DNA from: Accumulibacter sp.
GTDB taxonomy: Bacteria > Pseudomonadota > Gammaproteobacteria > Burkholderiales > Rhodocyclaceae
Direction: 5' to 3'
DNA: 5,900 nt
Assembly (NCBI GenBank): GCA_031276375.1
Contig: JAISNE010000260.1
Location: 1-5,900 of the forward strand
Part shown: positions 1 through 5,565 of the stretch, piece after piece
Layout of the letters: the number at the start of each line of letters is the position of its first letter
How positions within the stretch are numbered: position 1 is the stretch's first letter
Notes under the pieces: model-generated
Database searches by the model: none
What the model was told of the DNA's origin: nothing
The model's input: only the letters and a program-made list of their open reading frames with translations
Made by a program: the position numbers and the translations under genes

Positions 1-1318
1 ATTCCCACTTGCTCGTATCCAGACTTCCTTCGCTCTTGGAAACGATGGTCACGAGGGCGATGTCGCCGGTGACGTTCATGCAGGTGCGGCCCATGTCGAG
101 CAAGGCGTCGATGCCGAGCACCAAAGCGTAGGTGGCGGCGACGGCGGAGCCGGCTTCCACTTTCAGCCCGATGGATTCGAGGGCCATGATCAGCATCAGC
201 GCGCCCGCGCCGGGTACGCCCGCCGTGCCGATGGCCGCGAGCGTCGCGGTGATCATCAGGGTCAGCATTTGGCCGCCGTCCAGCGGCGAGCCGATGGCAT
301 AGCCGATGAACGTGGCGCAAATGGTGATGTAAATGGCCGTTCCGTCCATGTTGACCGTGGCGCCGATGGGCAGGATGAACGAGCTGACCGAACGCGGCAC
401 GCCGAGATTCACCTCGGAAACGCGCATGGTCACGGGCAGCGTGCCGCTGGACGAGCGGGTGACGAAGGCGGTGATCATCGACTCGCGCGCGCCCTTGATG
501 AACTTTACGAAGCTCAGTCCGAACAGCGTGAGCAAGCCGCCGTAGCCGATGATCAAATGCAGGATCAGGGCGATATAGACCGCCAGCGTGACGTAGGCCA
601 GCGGGCCGACGACCTTGGGCCCCTGTTCCGCGAAAACCTTGGCGATCAGGAAGAACACGCCAATCGGCGCATATTGCATGATGCCGCCGACGATCTTGTA
701 AATGACTTCCGCCGCGGCGGAACATACGTCATAAAGCGCGTTCGCCTGCCTGGCCACGGCTTCGATTTTGGAATCCCGCAAATGCGAGAGGCCGATGCCG
801 AACACCAGGGCAAAGAAGATGATCGGCAGAACGTCGCCCTTGGCCAGCGATTCGGCGGGATTCGTCGGAACGATGTTGAGGATGACCTGATAGAACGGCG
901 GCGACTTGGCGACCTTGGCGGTCGCGCCTTCCGCGCCAGTCATGTTCAGGCCCTCGCCCGGACTGAGCAGCAGGGCAATGCCCAAGCCGATGAGCACGGC
1001 GATGACGGAGGTGACGAAGTAATACAGAAAAGTCTTGCCGCCCGTCCTTCCGATCTCTTTGGGCGTGATGCTCGCGGCCCCGGTGATGAGCGAGAAAAAC
1101 ATGACCGGCACGACGATCATTTTCAGCAAACGGACGAAAATATCGCCGAAGAATTTGCTGATGTCACCGGAAAAGAATTTCGCCAGGTCAGGAACATGTC
1201 CCGCGACGATGCCGAGAATGCCGCCCAGGACCAAGCCCACGAGAATGCGTGTCATCAGATTGGTGCCAAAATACCAGGCCAACGGTCCGCCAGGTTTGGA
1301 TGTCGTTTCTGTTGCCAT
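1..1318 (-). CDS. DAACS-family Na+:acidic amino acid/dicarboxylate symporter (3' end beyond window)
   Basis: Inner-membrane secondary transporter of the dicarboxylate/amino acid:cation symporter family, importing anionic substrates with cations. Reading from 1318, 439 codons are open with no stop before the left edge, so only the extreme C-terminus is missing. It starts MATETTSKPGG and has many hydrophobic segments. Family motifs are intact: RSSSGTLPVT at residues 288-297 (hairpin 1 serines), NMDGT at 323-327, GTAGVPGAG at 364-372 (hairpin 2), and DALLDMGRTCMNVTGD at 404-419. With a constant offset of 14 these match GltPh D390, D394, R397, T398, N401 and D405, so both the substrate and the sodium ligands of an aspartate transporter are present. 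Classical DctA instead has SSSES and lacks the D394 equivalent. The start is supported by AGGAG seven bases upstream. The gene lies downstream of a dctBD-like pair in the same direction and is its likely target. Family is very sure; substrate (aspartate/glutamate versus succinate/malate) is inference. Confidence 0.95.
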   Translation of the reverse strand, partial: MATETTSKPGGPLAWYFGTNLMTRILVGLVLGGILGIVAGHVPDLAKFFSGDISKFFGDIFVRLLKMIVVPVMFFSLITGAASITPKEIGRTGGKTFLYYFVTSVIAVLIGLGIALLLSPGEGLNMTGAEGATAKVAKSPPFYQVILNIVPTNPAESLAKGDVLPIIFFALVFGIGLSHLRDSKIEAVARQANALYDVCSAAAEVIYKIVGGIMQYAPIGVFFLIAKVFAEQGPKVVGPLAYVTLAVYIALILHLIIGYGGLLTLFGLSFVKFIKGARESMITAFVTRSSSGTLPVTMRVSEVNLGVPRSVSSFILPIGATVNMDGTAIYITICATFIGYAIGSPLDGGQMLTLMITATLAAIGTAGVPGAGALMLIMALESIGLKVEAGSAVAATYALVLGIDALLDMGRTCMNVTGDIALVTIVSKSEGSLDTSKWE

Positions 1319-1324
1319 TTGTAT

Positions 1325-1332
1325 TCTCCTTT
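1325..1332 (-). promoter_or_regulatory. Shine-Dalgarno site of the symporter gene
   Basis: The minus strand reads AAAGGAGA, with seven bases between AGGAG and the ATG at 1318. It is a near-consensus ribosome binding site and fixes the start of the symporter. It is far stronger than anything in front of the kinase or regulator genes, which fits high expression of a transporter. Confidence 0.8.
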
Positions 1333-1437
1333 CCACAGATGTTTCGATTGAACCACGTAAGCGCGTTCCATTACAGCACACTTCAACGAAACTGAACAGG
1401 CGTTGTTTCTCCGTTGCCGCCCGCCGCGAGAGATGAT

Positions 1438-1470
1438 GCGACAGGCGCGCGACAACTGCGCGACAGCCGT
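1438..1470. repeat. Three GCGACA direct repeats at 11-bp period
   Basis: GCGACA begins at 1438, 1449 and 1460, giving three tandem 11-mers (GCGACAGGCGC, GCGACAACTGC, GCGACAGCCGT). The exact 11-bp step places each copy on nearly the same face of the helix, as for cooperative protein binding. It sits 120-150 bases in front of the symporter start. No known regulator is assigned. Confidence 0.6.
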
Positions 1471-1511
1471 GCGCGCCGTGACGGAGCGAAGTCCGGGAAC
1501 CGGCGGGGCGA

Positions 1512-1527
1512 TGCCAGGTTGCCGCCA
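1512..1527 (-). promoter_or_regulatory. Candidate sigma-54 (-24/-12) promoter for the symporter
   Basis: The minus strand reads TGGCGGCAACCTGGCA. It has the required GG (1526-1525), a spacer of exactly ten bases and GC (1514-1513). Against the consensus TGGCACG-N4-TTGCA, the -24 half keeps TGGC and the -12 half matches four of five. It is the only GG-N10-GC that I found between about 1319 and 1560 on this strand. Transcription would start near 1501, leaving a leader of about 180 bases. The DctD-type activator encoded next door makes such a promoter expected, but the motif is degenerate and overlaps one copy of a direct repeat. Confidence 0.4.
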
Positions 1528-1561
1528 AACCATCGTGATACGCCAAGAATGACGGTGGTGC

Positions 1562-1578
1562 GCGAGCGGGCGGCTCGC
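1562..1578. repeat. Small hairpin GCGAGC/GCTCGC
   Basis: GCGAGC (1562-1567) and GCTCGC (1573-1578) form a perfect six-base stem with loop GGGCG. It is directly adjacent to the larger inverted repeat and may be part of the same element. Confidence 0.45.
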
Positions 1579-1580
1579 AT

Positions 1581-1645
1581 GCGGGCGGGACGCCCGCGCT
1601 CCAATTGGCGCGCGCGAAAACGGGGAGCGCGGGCGTCTCGCCCGC
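1581..1645. repeat. 22-bp inverted repeat whose arms are themselves palindromes
   Basis: Arm 1 (1581-1602) and arm 2 (1624-1645) are reverse complements with 21 of 22 matches, separated by 21 bases containing the palindrome CCAATTGG at its edge. Each arm also holds a 17-bp dyad, GCGGGCG-N3-CGCCCGC, at 1581-1597 and 1629-1645, with centres 48 bp apart. It could act as a strong hairpin (REP-like repeat or processing/termination structure) or, because it lies about 90-140 bases upstream of the predicted transcription start, as paired activator binding sites. Confidence 0.75.
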
Positions 1646-1690
1646 TTCGTGGGTCTTACACAAAGTTGCAGTCAAACCCTCGTGATACGC

Positions 1691-1720
1691 AAAAAAATGA
1701 CCGGAATCCCGACACGTCGG
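1691..1720 (-). terminator. Weak terminator-like hairpin plus T7 tract after the regulator gene
   Basis: On the minus strand a CCGAC/GTCGG dyad (1720-1709) is followed, after 11 bases, by seven T residues (1697-1691). The stem is short and the T tract is too far away for a textbook Rho-independent terminator, so this is only a tentative end for the dctBD-like transcript. Confidence 0.2.
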
Positions 1721-1761
1721 ACTTTCGCAGCAACGACCTGTCGAGCGCAACCTGGCATGGC

Positions 1762-1777
1762 CCGGCGAAGCCGCCGG
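1762..1777 (-). repeat. GC hairpin downstream of the regulator stop
   Basis: CCGGCG and CGCCGG form a perfect six-base stem with the loop GCTT on the minus strand, about 60 bases after the regulator stop codon. No T tract follows directly. It may protect the 3' end of the mRNA or contribute to Rho-dependent termination. Confidence 0.4.
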
Positions 1778-1835
1778 CAGCGGGCGGGTTCGATCCCTTC
1801 GCTTCGTATTCCGGCCCCGATTCCCGGTCTGCCGG

Positions 1836-3155
1836 TTACAGGCCGTATTTCCTGATCTTGTCGTGCAGGGTGGTCTTGGGAATGCAGAGATCCTCGGCGC
1901 AGCGCGCCAGGCTGCCCTGGGTGCGCCGCAATGCGTCGGCGATCAGCGCCCGCTCGAAGGCTTCGACCGTTTCGTGCAGCGGGCGGGGCTGGCCGGCGCG
2001 CTCCTCCCCGAACGGCGGCGCGCCGGATTCGATGCCGAGAACGCAGCGGTCGGCCACGTTGCGCAGTTCGCGGACGTTGCCCGGCCAGTGGTAGCCGATC
2101 AGCCGGCGCATGCGTTCCGGATCGATCGCCGGCACCGGATGGGCGTGGCGCGCGGCCGCCTGCGTCAGGAAATGCCAGAAGAGCAGCGGCACGTCTTCCC
2201 GGCGTTCCCGCAGCGGCGGCAGCGCGATGGTGGCGACGTTGAGCCGGTAGTAGAGGTCGGCGCGGAACAGCCCCTGTTCGGAGAGCGCGCGCAGGTCGGC
2301 CTTGGTCGCGGCGATGACCCGGCAATCGACCGCGATCGGCGTGTTGGAACCCAGCCGCTCCAGGGTGCGCTCCTGTAGGAAGCGCAGCAGTTTGATCTGC
2401 ATGGCGAGGGGCATCGATTCGATCTCGTCGAGAAAAAGCGTGCCGCCGTTGGCGTGCTCGATGCGCCCGATCCGCTTTTTGACCGCGCCGGTGTAGGCGC
2501 CCGCCTCGTGGCCGAAAATCTCGCTCTCGAACAGCGTGTCGGGAAGTCCGCCGCAGTTGATCGCCACGTAGTTGCCCCGGTAGCGGGCGCTCGCCTCGTG
2601 CAGGCAGCGCGCGGCGAGTTCCTTGCCGCTGCCCGTCTCGCCCTGGATCAACACATCCGCCGCGCTGTCGGCCAGCCCGGCGATCAGTTCCCGGACGCGC
2701 GTCATCGGCTTCGATTGGCCGATCAGCCGGGCTTCGATCTGGTCGCGCCCTTCCAGGCGGCGGCGCAGCTCCCGCACTTCGAGAACCAGCCGCCGTTTTT
2801 CGAGCGCGCGCTGCACGACTTCGACCAGATGCTCCGGCGCGAAGGGCTTCTGGATGAAGTCATACGCGCCGTCCTTCATCGCCCGCACGGCCATCGAAAT
2901 GTCGCCGTGGCCGGTAATCAGGACGACTGGAAGCTCCGGGTCGAGGCGCGTCAGTTCGCGCAGAAAACTCAGGCCGTCCATGCGCGGCAGGCGGATGTCG
3001 CTGACGACGATGCCCGGAAAGTCGGCGCTCAGGCCGCGCCGCGCTTCTTCGACGCTGCCGAAGCCGTCGGCGGCGATGCCTTCGAGTTGCAGCGCCTGTT
3101 CGCAGCCCAGGCGGACGTCGGGGTCGTCTTCCACGAGGAGTATCTTGAGATTCAT
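1836..3155 (-). CDS. dctD: DctD-type sigma-54-dependent response regulator
   Basis: Cytoplasmic NtrC-family activator of 439 residues, usual length for DctD. The receiver domain (about 3-120) has the acidic cluster E9-D10-D11, phospho-acceptor D53 in VSDIRLPRMDG, T81 and K103. The AAA+ domain (about 143-375) has Walker A GETGSGKE (172-179), GAYTGA (219-224; usually GAFTGA), Walker B GGTLFLDEI (237-245), arginine fingers R298/R304 in FRADLYYRL, and sensor II WPGNVREL (357-364). The C-terminal Fis-type helix-turn-helix is at about 405-439. It is expected to be phosphorylated by the overlapping DctB-type kinase and to drive open-complex formation at the symporter's sigma-54 promoter. The start is the ATG of an ATGA overlap with the kinase stop: the frame is open further upstream but only inside the kinase gene, and MNLKILLVEDD is the standard receiver start. 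There is no good ribosome site, so translational coupling is likely. AauR-like function in acidic amino acid control is an alternative. Confidence 0.95.
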   Translation of the reverse strand: MNLKILLVEDDPDVRLGCEQALQLEGIAADGFGSVEEARRGLSADFPGIVVSDIRLPRMDGLSFLRELTRLDPELPVVLITGHGDISMAVRAMKDGAYDFIQKPFAPEHLVEVVQRALEKRRLVLEVRELRRRLEGRDQIEARLIGQSKPMTRVRELIAGLADSAADVLIQGETGSGKELAARCLHEASARYRGNYVAINCGGLPDTLFESEIFGHEAGAYTGAVKKRIGRIEHANGGTLFLDEIESMPLAMQIKLLRFLQERTLERLGSNTPIAVDCRVIAATKADLRALSEQGLFRADLYYRLNVATIALPPLRERREDVPLLFWHFLTQAAARHAHPVPAIDPERMRRLIGYHWPGNVRELRNVADRCVLGIESGAPPFGEERAGQPRPLHETVEAFERALIADALRRTQGSLARCAEDLCIPKTTLHDKIRKYGL

Positions 3156-4999
3156 GATGATCGTTCGTCTTCGGCGAGAGGCAGTTCCAGGATGAACACC
3201 ATGCCGCCCTCGGGATGGTTCCGGCCGCCCAGCGTGCCGCCGAAATCGCCTACGATGCCGCTGGAGAGAGCCAGGCCCAGCCCCAGGCCGGCCTCCTTGG
3301 TGGTGAAAAACGGTTCGAAAAGCCGCGGCAGAAGCTCGTCGGCGATTCCCGCGCCATGATCGCGGATTTCCAAGCGGATCGTCCGGCCAACCCGTTCGAG
3401 GTCGATGTCTATTCGCGGCGAGGCCTGTCCGGCCATGGCGTCGAGCGCGTTGCCGAGCAGGTTGATGACGACTTGCTCCATCCGGTTGGCGTCGCACAGG
3501 GCGCATACCGGAGTCTCGGGAAAACGGCGGCTGACTTGCGCGCCCGAGCCGCGCAGGCGCTGTCCGAGCAGACCGATCGCGTTGCTCACGATCTGTCTCA
3601 AGTCGGCGGGACGAGGCTGTCCGCTCGACTTCTTGGCGAAACCCTTGAGTTCGCCGGTAATCTGGCCCATCCGGTCGACCAGTTGGCCGATGCGCTTGAG
3701 GTTGGAATGCGCCGTCGCCTCGTCGCCGCGTTCGAGAAAGCGGACGGTGTTCGCCGAAAGCGTGCGCAGCGCGGCCAGCGGCTGGTTGAGTTCATGCACG
3801 ATGCCGGCGGAAAGCTGCCCGATGACCGCCAGCTTTCCGGCCTGGATCAGTTCATCCTGCGCCGCCCGCAAGGTGCGTTCCGCGCGCGAGCGTTCGGCGA
3901 CTTCCTCCTGGAGTTGCCGATTGGCCAGCGACAGGTCGCGCGTCCGTTCCTCGACTTTCCGTTCGAGTTCATCGTGGGCCTTCTGTAGCGCCTCGCGCGC
4001 CGCCAGACGTTCCTGGAGATGCTTGCGCCGTTCATTGAACAGCAGGGCCACGATACACAGCAGCACCGTCGTCACGCCAGCCGCGGCGGCCCGGACCGCG
4101 CTCATTTCGTCGACCTGCCCGAGGCTGGAGTAGACCGTCAGGGTCCAGGCCGACCCGCGGAGCGGCTGCGACTGGGCCAGGAACTCGCCGCTGACCGGGT
4201 AAACCGACGCGGCTTCGCTTTTTTCGCGGGCGATCCGGACGATGCGGGCGTGCTCGCCGAGACGGGCGATCTCCCGCGCGGCGAAGGCTTGCGGCGTGTC
4301 TCGCGGATATTGCTGCGTCCGCTCGAACGCCGCGCGCGTCTTTTCGTCGATCGGGCGCGGTGTGGAAAATTTCCACGCGGGAACCGAACTCAGGATGATT
4401 ACCCCGTTCTCGTCGCTCACGAAAACGGGCGCCTCCACCGTGGACCACGAGTTTTCCAGTTGTTCGAGACTGACCTTGACCACCGCCACGCCGATCACGT
4501 TGTTGCCGCTGGTCAATGCGGACGACAGGTAATACCCCGGCTCTCCCCGCGTCGTGCCGATGCCGAAAAAGCGTCCCTTGCCGCGCGCCAGCGCGTCGCG
4601 GAAATACGGGCGGGAGGAAAGGTCTTCACCGACCGAACTGTCCGGCTGGCGCCAGTTGCTCGACGCCAGCACGCGCCCGGTGCGGTTCAGGATGTAGATC
4701 AACAGCGTCCCGGCGCGCTCGTTGAGTTCTTCGAGGTAATAGTTGACCTTGCCGGTCAGCCGGGCATCGAGCAGATCGAGCCCGTCGCGTTCAAGCCCCA
4801 GGGCGTCCGGGAAGTAAGCGTATTTGCCGATTTCGCGTTCCAGGCTGGCGGCGTAGAGGTCGAGACGATGGCGTCCGGTGGCCTGCAATTCCAGCAGCGC
4901 CTGTTGCTGACTGAACCGGTACGCCGCCAGCGCGACGCCAGCGGCCGCCAGCACGATGGCCGTGCAAGCCAGGATCAGGCGCGGGAAACGGCGGGGCAT
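3152..4999 (-). CDS. dctB: DctB-type membrane sensor histidine kinase
   Basis: Inner-membrane sensor of 615 residues, typical of DctB. TM1 is about residues 8-27 and TM2 about 303-321. Between them is a periplasmic double-PDC (Cache) domain with the DctB-like stretch SSRPYFRDALARGKGRFFGIGTT begun at 128 and PGYYLSS at 154-160. A charged helical, probably coiled-coil linker (about 323-388) precedes the HisKA domain with H402 in AGIVHELNQPLAALR. The ATPase domain shows the N box with N513 and N517, G1 DHGAGI (547-552), F box FEPFFTTK (561-568) and G2 GLGLGLALS (571-579). All catalytic boxes are intact. It should phosphorylate the regulator whose ATG overlaps its TGA. The start is the first possible one after an in-frame TAG at 5036-5038, but no clear Shine-Dalgarno precedes it. 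The ligand is probably a C4-dicarboxylate; an acidic amino acid (AauS-like) is possible given the neighbouring transporter. Confidence 0.95.
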   Translation of the reverse strand: MPRRFPRLILACTAIVLAAAGVALAAYRFSQQQALLELQATGRHRLDLYAASLEREIGKYAYFPDALGLERDGLDLLDARLTGKVNYYLEELNERAGTLLIYILNRTGRVLASSNWRQPDSSVGEDLSSRPYFRDALARGKGRFFGIGTTRGEPGYYLSSALTSGNNVIGVAVVKVSLEQLENSWSTVEAPVFVSDENGVIILSSVPAWKFSTPRPIDEKTRAAFERTQQYPRDTPQAFAAREIARLGEHARIVRIAREKSEAASVYPVSGEFLAQSQPLRGSAWTLTVYSSLGQVDEMSAVRAAAAGVTTVLLCIVALLFNERRKHLQERLAAREALQKAHDELERKVEERTRDLSLANRQLQEEVAERSRAERTLRAAQDELIQAGKLAVIGQLSAGIVHELNQPLAALRTLSANTVRFLERGDEATAHSNLKRIGQLVDRMGQITGELKGFAKKSSGQPRPADLRQIVSNAIGLLGQRLRGSGAQVSRRFPETPVCALCDANRMEQVVINLLGNALDAMAGQASPRIDIDLERVGRTIRLEIRDHGAGIADELLPRLFEPFFTTKEAGLGLGLALSSGIVGDFGGTLGGRNHPEGGMVFILELPLAEDERSS

Positions 5000-5139
5000 G
5001 CGGAATGGCGCAAACGCGGCGAGATGGCGGAAACGCTATTGTGACCCGGAATCATCCCCCCGCGGCTGTTTTTTGCGACAGGGCCATCGCATAAGCGGAT
5101 GTCGTAATGGAGCGTTTGGGAACGGGCGTTTCGTTGTAG

Positions 5140-5171
5140 GCGTAGGCAGGCACGGTGGCCTGCCCCTACGC
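5140..5171. repeat. Imperfect inverted repeat GCGTAGG..CCTACGC
   Basis: The left arm GCGTAGGCAGG (5140-5150) pairs with the right arm CCTGCCCCTACGC (5159-5171) except for two extra bases in the right arm, around an eight-base loop. GTAGGC is also tandemly doubled at 5136-5147. It resembles a dispersed intergenic palindrome; no T tract follows, so it is not an obvious terminator. Confidence 0.6.
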
Positions 5172-5318
5172 GGTCTTTCGCGGGAGCGCCCCCGTATGCG
5201 CCCAGCGTCACTATCCCGTCCCTGTCGCGTTTCCCTTCGGAGTCGTCAAAAAAGCCAAGAAAAACAGGCGGCGCTTCGTGCCGGAGGATGTGCGCCCTCT
5301 CTCGCCCCTGCCGGAGCA

Positions 5319-5343
5319 CTCTCCCCCGCCGGGCGGGGGAGAG
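5319..5343. repeat. Perfect 12-bp palindrome of C/G runs
   Basis: CTCTCCCCCGCC (5319-5330) and GGCGGGGGAGAG (5332-5343) are perfect reverse complements around a single G. The sequence style matches GC-rich REP-like intergenic palindromes found in multiple copies in proteobacterial genomes. Confidence 0.7.
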
Positions 5344-5386
5344 CAGGCAAGCGCCGAGGCTCGTTTTTGGCGGCGGCGCGTTCGTT

Positions 5387-5426
5387 ACCCTCGCCCCCTT
5401 GGGGGAAGAGGGTGGCGCGAAGCGCC
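5387..5426. repeat. Double-hairpin REP-like element
   Basis: The first stem pairs ACCCTC-g-CCCCC (5387-5398) with GGGGG-aa-GAGGGT (5401-5413). It is immediately followed by GGCGC-gaa-GCGCC (5414-5426). It continues into GGGAGAGGGGGC, and the mirrored CCCTCTC motif occurs near 5295. The pair of adjacent stems with CCCTCTCCC-type flanks is characteristic of widespread bacterial intergenic repeats. Confidence 0.65.
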
Positions 5427-5473
5427 GGGAGAGGGGGCTGTTCCTCGCGGAGCAAAGCGACGGTAGCTTTTAC

Positions 5474-5501
5474 TGATCCCTGATCCCTGAAACCTGAACA
5501 C
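5474..5501. repeat. Degenerate heptamer tandem repeat (TGATCCC)
   Basis: Four steps of seven bases: TGATCCC, TGATCCC, TGAAACC, TGAACAC. Two are identical and the other two diverge. It lies about 65 bases upstream of the OmpR-type regulator start. No function can be assigned. Confidence 0.45.
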
Positions 5502-5557
5502 CACCGGTTGCGTCGAGGGAAAGCGCAGTAAACTCAGCGGGATTTCTTCCCTTCGCC

Positions 5558-5562
5558 GAGGG
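5558..5562 (+). promoter_or_regulatory. Ribosome binding site of the OmpR-type regulator
   Basis: GAGGG at 5558-5562 lies three bases before the ATG at 5566 (GAGG at four bases). The spacing is short but acceptable, and it supports this start over internal ATGs. Confidence 0.5.
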
Positions 5563-5565
5563 CAC

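Larger units (their letters stand above)
1517..1701. repeat. Direct repeat pair (~37 bp) flanking an inverted repeat
   Basis: Copy A (1517-1553) and copy B (1664-1701) are in the same orientation and share most bases, including the blocks GTTGC, CAAACC, TCGTGATACGC and ATGAC, with a few substitutions and a one-base length difference. They bracket the large inverted repeat at 1581-1645, giving a modular element of about 185 bases. This could be a small dispersed intergenic element or two diverged copies of one repeat unit. No transposase or terminal target duplication is seen. Confidence 0.6.
1319..1835. other. Non-coding gap between regulator and symporter, rich in repeats
   Basis: These 517 bases hold no convincing gene. 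The open frames crossing it have repeat-derived, arginine-rich translations and no recognisable domain. What it does hold, from the symporter outward, is a ribosome site, three 11-bp-spaced GCGACA repeats, a sigma-54-like element, a pair of ~37-bp direct repeats flanking a 22-bp inverted repeat, a T7 tract and a GC hairpin 60 bases past the regulator stop. The symporter therefore probably has its own promoter here and does not depend only on read-through. Confidence 0.7.
5000..5565. other. Divergent non-coding region with several GC-rich repeats
   Basis: These 566 bases separate the divergent kinase and OmpR-type regulator. The open frames across it (on both strands) have no domain, overlap palindromes and look spurious. 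It must hold the promoters of both genes, but I see no convincing -35/-10 pair. It contains an imperfect hairpin (5140-5171), a perfect 25-bp palindrome (5319-5343), a double hairpin (5387-5426) and a heptamer repeat (5474-5501). Confidence 0.7.

Noticed and set aside
269..1351. Long plus-strand open frame of 360 codons
   Set aside because: It is the antisense shadow of the symporter gene; its charge-rich, low-complexity translation has no domain.
1355..1370. TGGAACGCGCTTACGT on the minus strand as a sigma-54 promoter close to the symporter
   Set aside because: The -24 half is good, but the obligatory GC of the -12 half is absent (CG at that position).
1786..1797. GGGTTCGATCCC, resembling a tRNA T-arm
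   Set aside because: No acceptor, D or anticodon stems fit upstream, and no matching 3' acceptor half follows; it is an isolated match.
1414..2094. Plus-strand open frame of 226 codons across the gap
   Set aside because: It is arginine-rich, built from palindromic repeats and then antisense to the regulator; no ribosome site or recognisable motif.
4956..5483. Plus-strand 175-codon frame and the minus-strand 114-codon frame in the divergent region
   Set aside because: Both overlap the kinase start and GC-rich palindromes, mirror each other on opposite strands, and show no family features.
5508..5534. TTGCGT and TAAACT as a sigma-70 promoter for the OmpR-type regulator
   Set aside because: The -35 matches only three of six, the spacing is 15 bases, and such weak matches are expected by chance.
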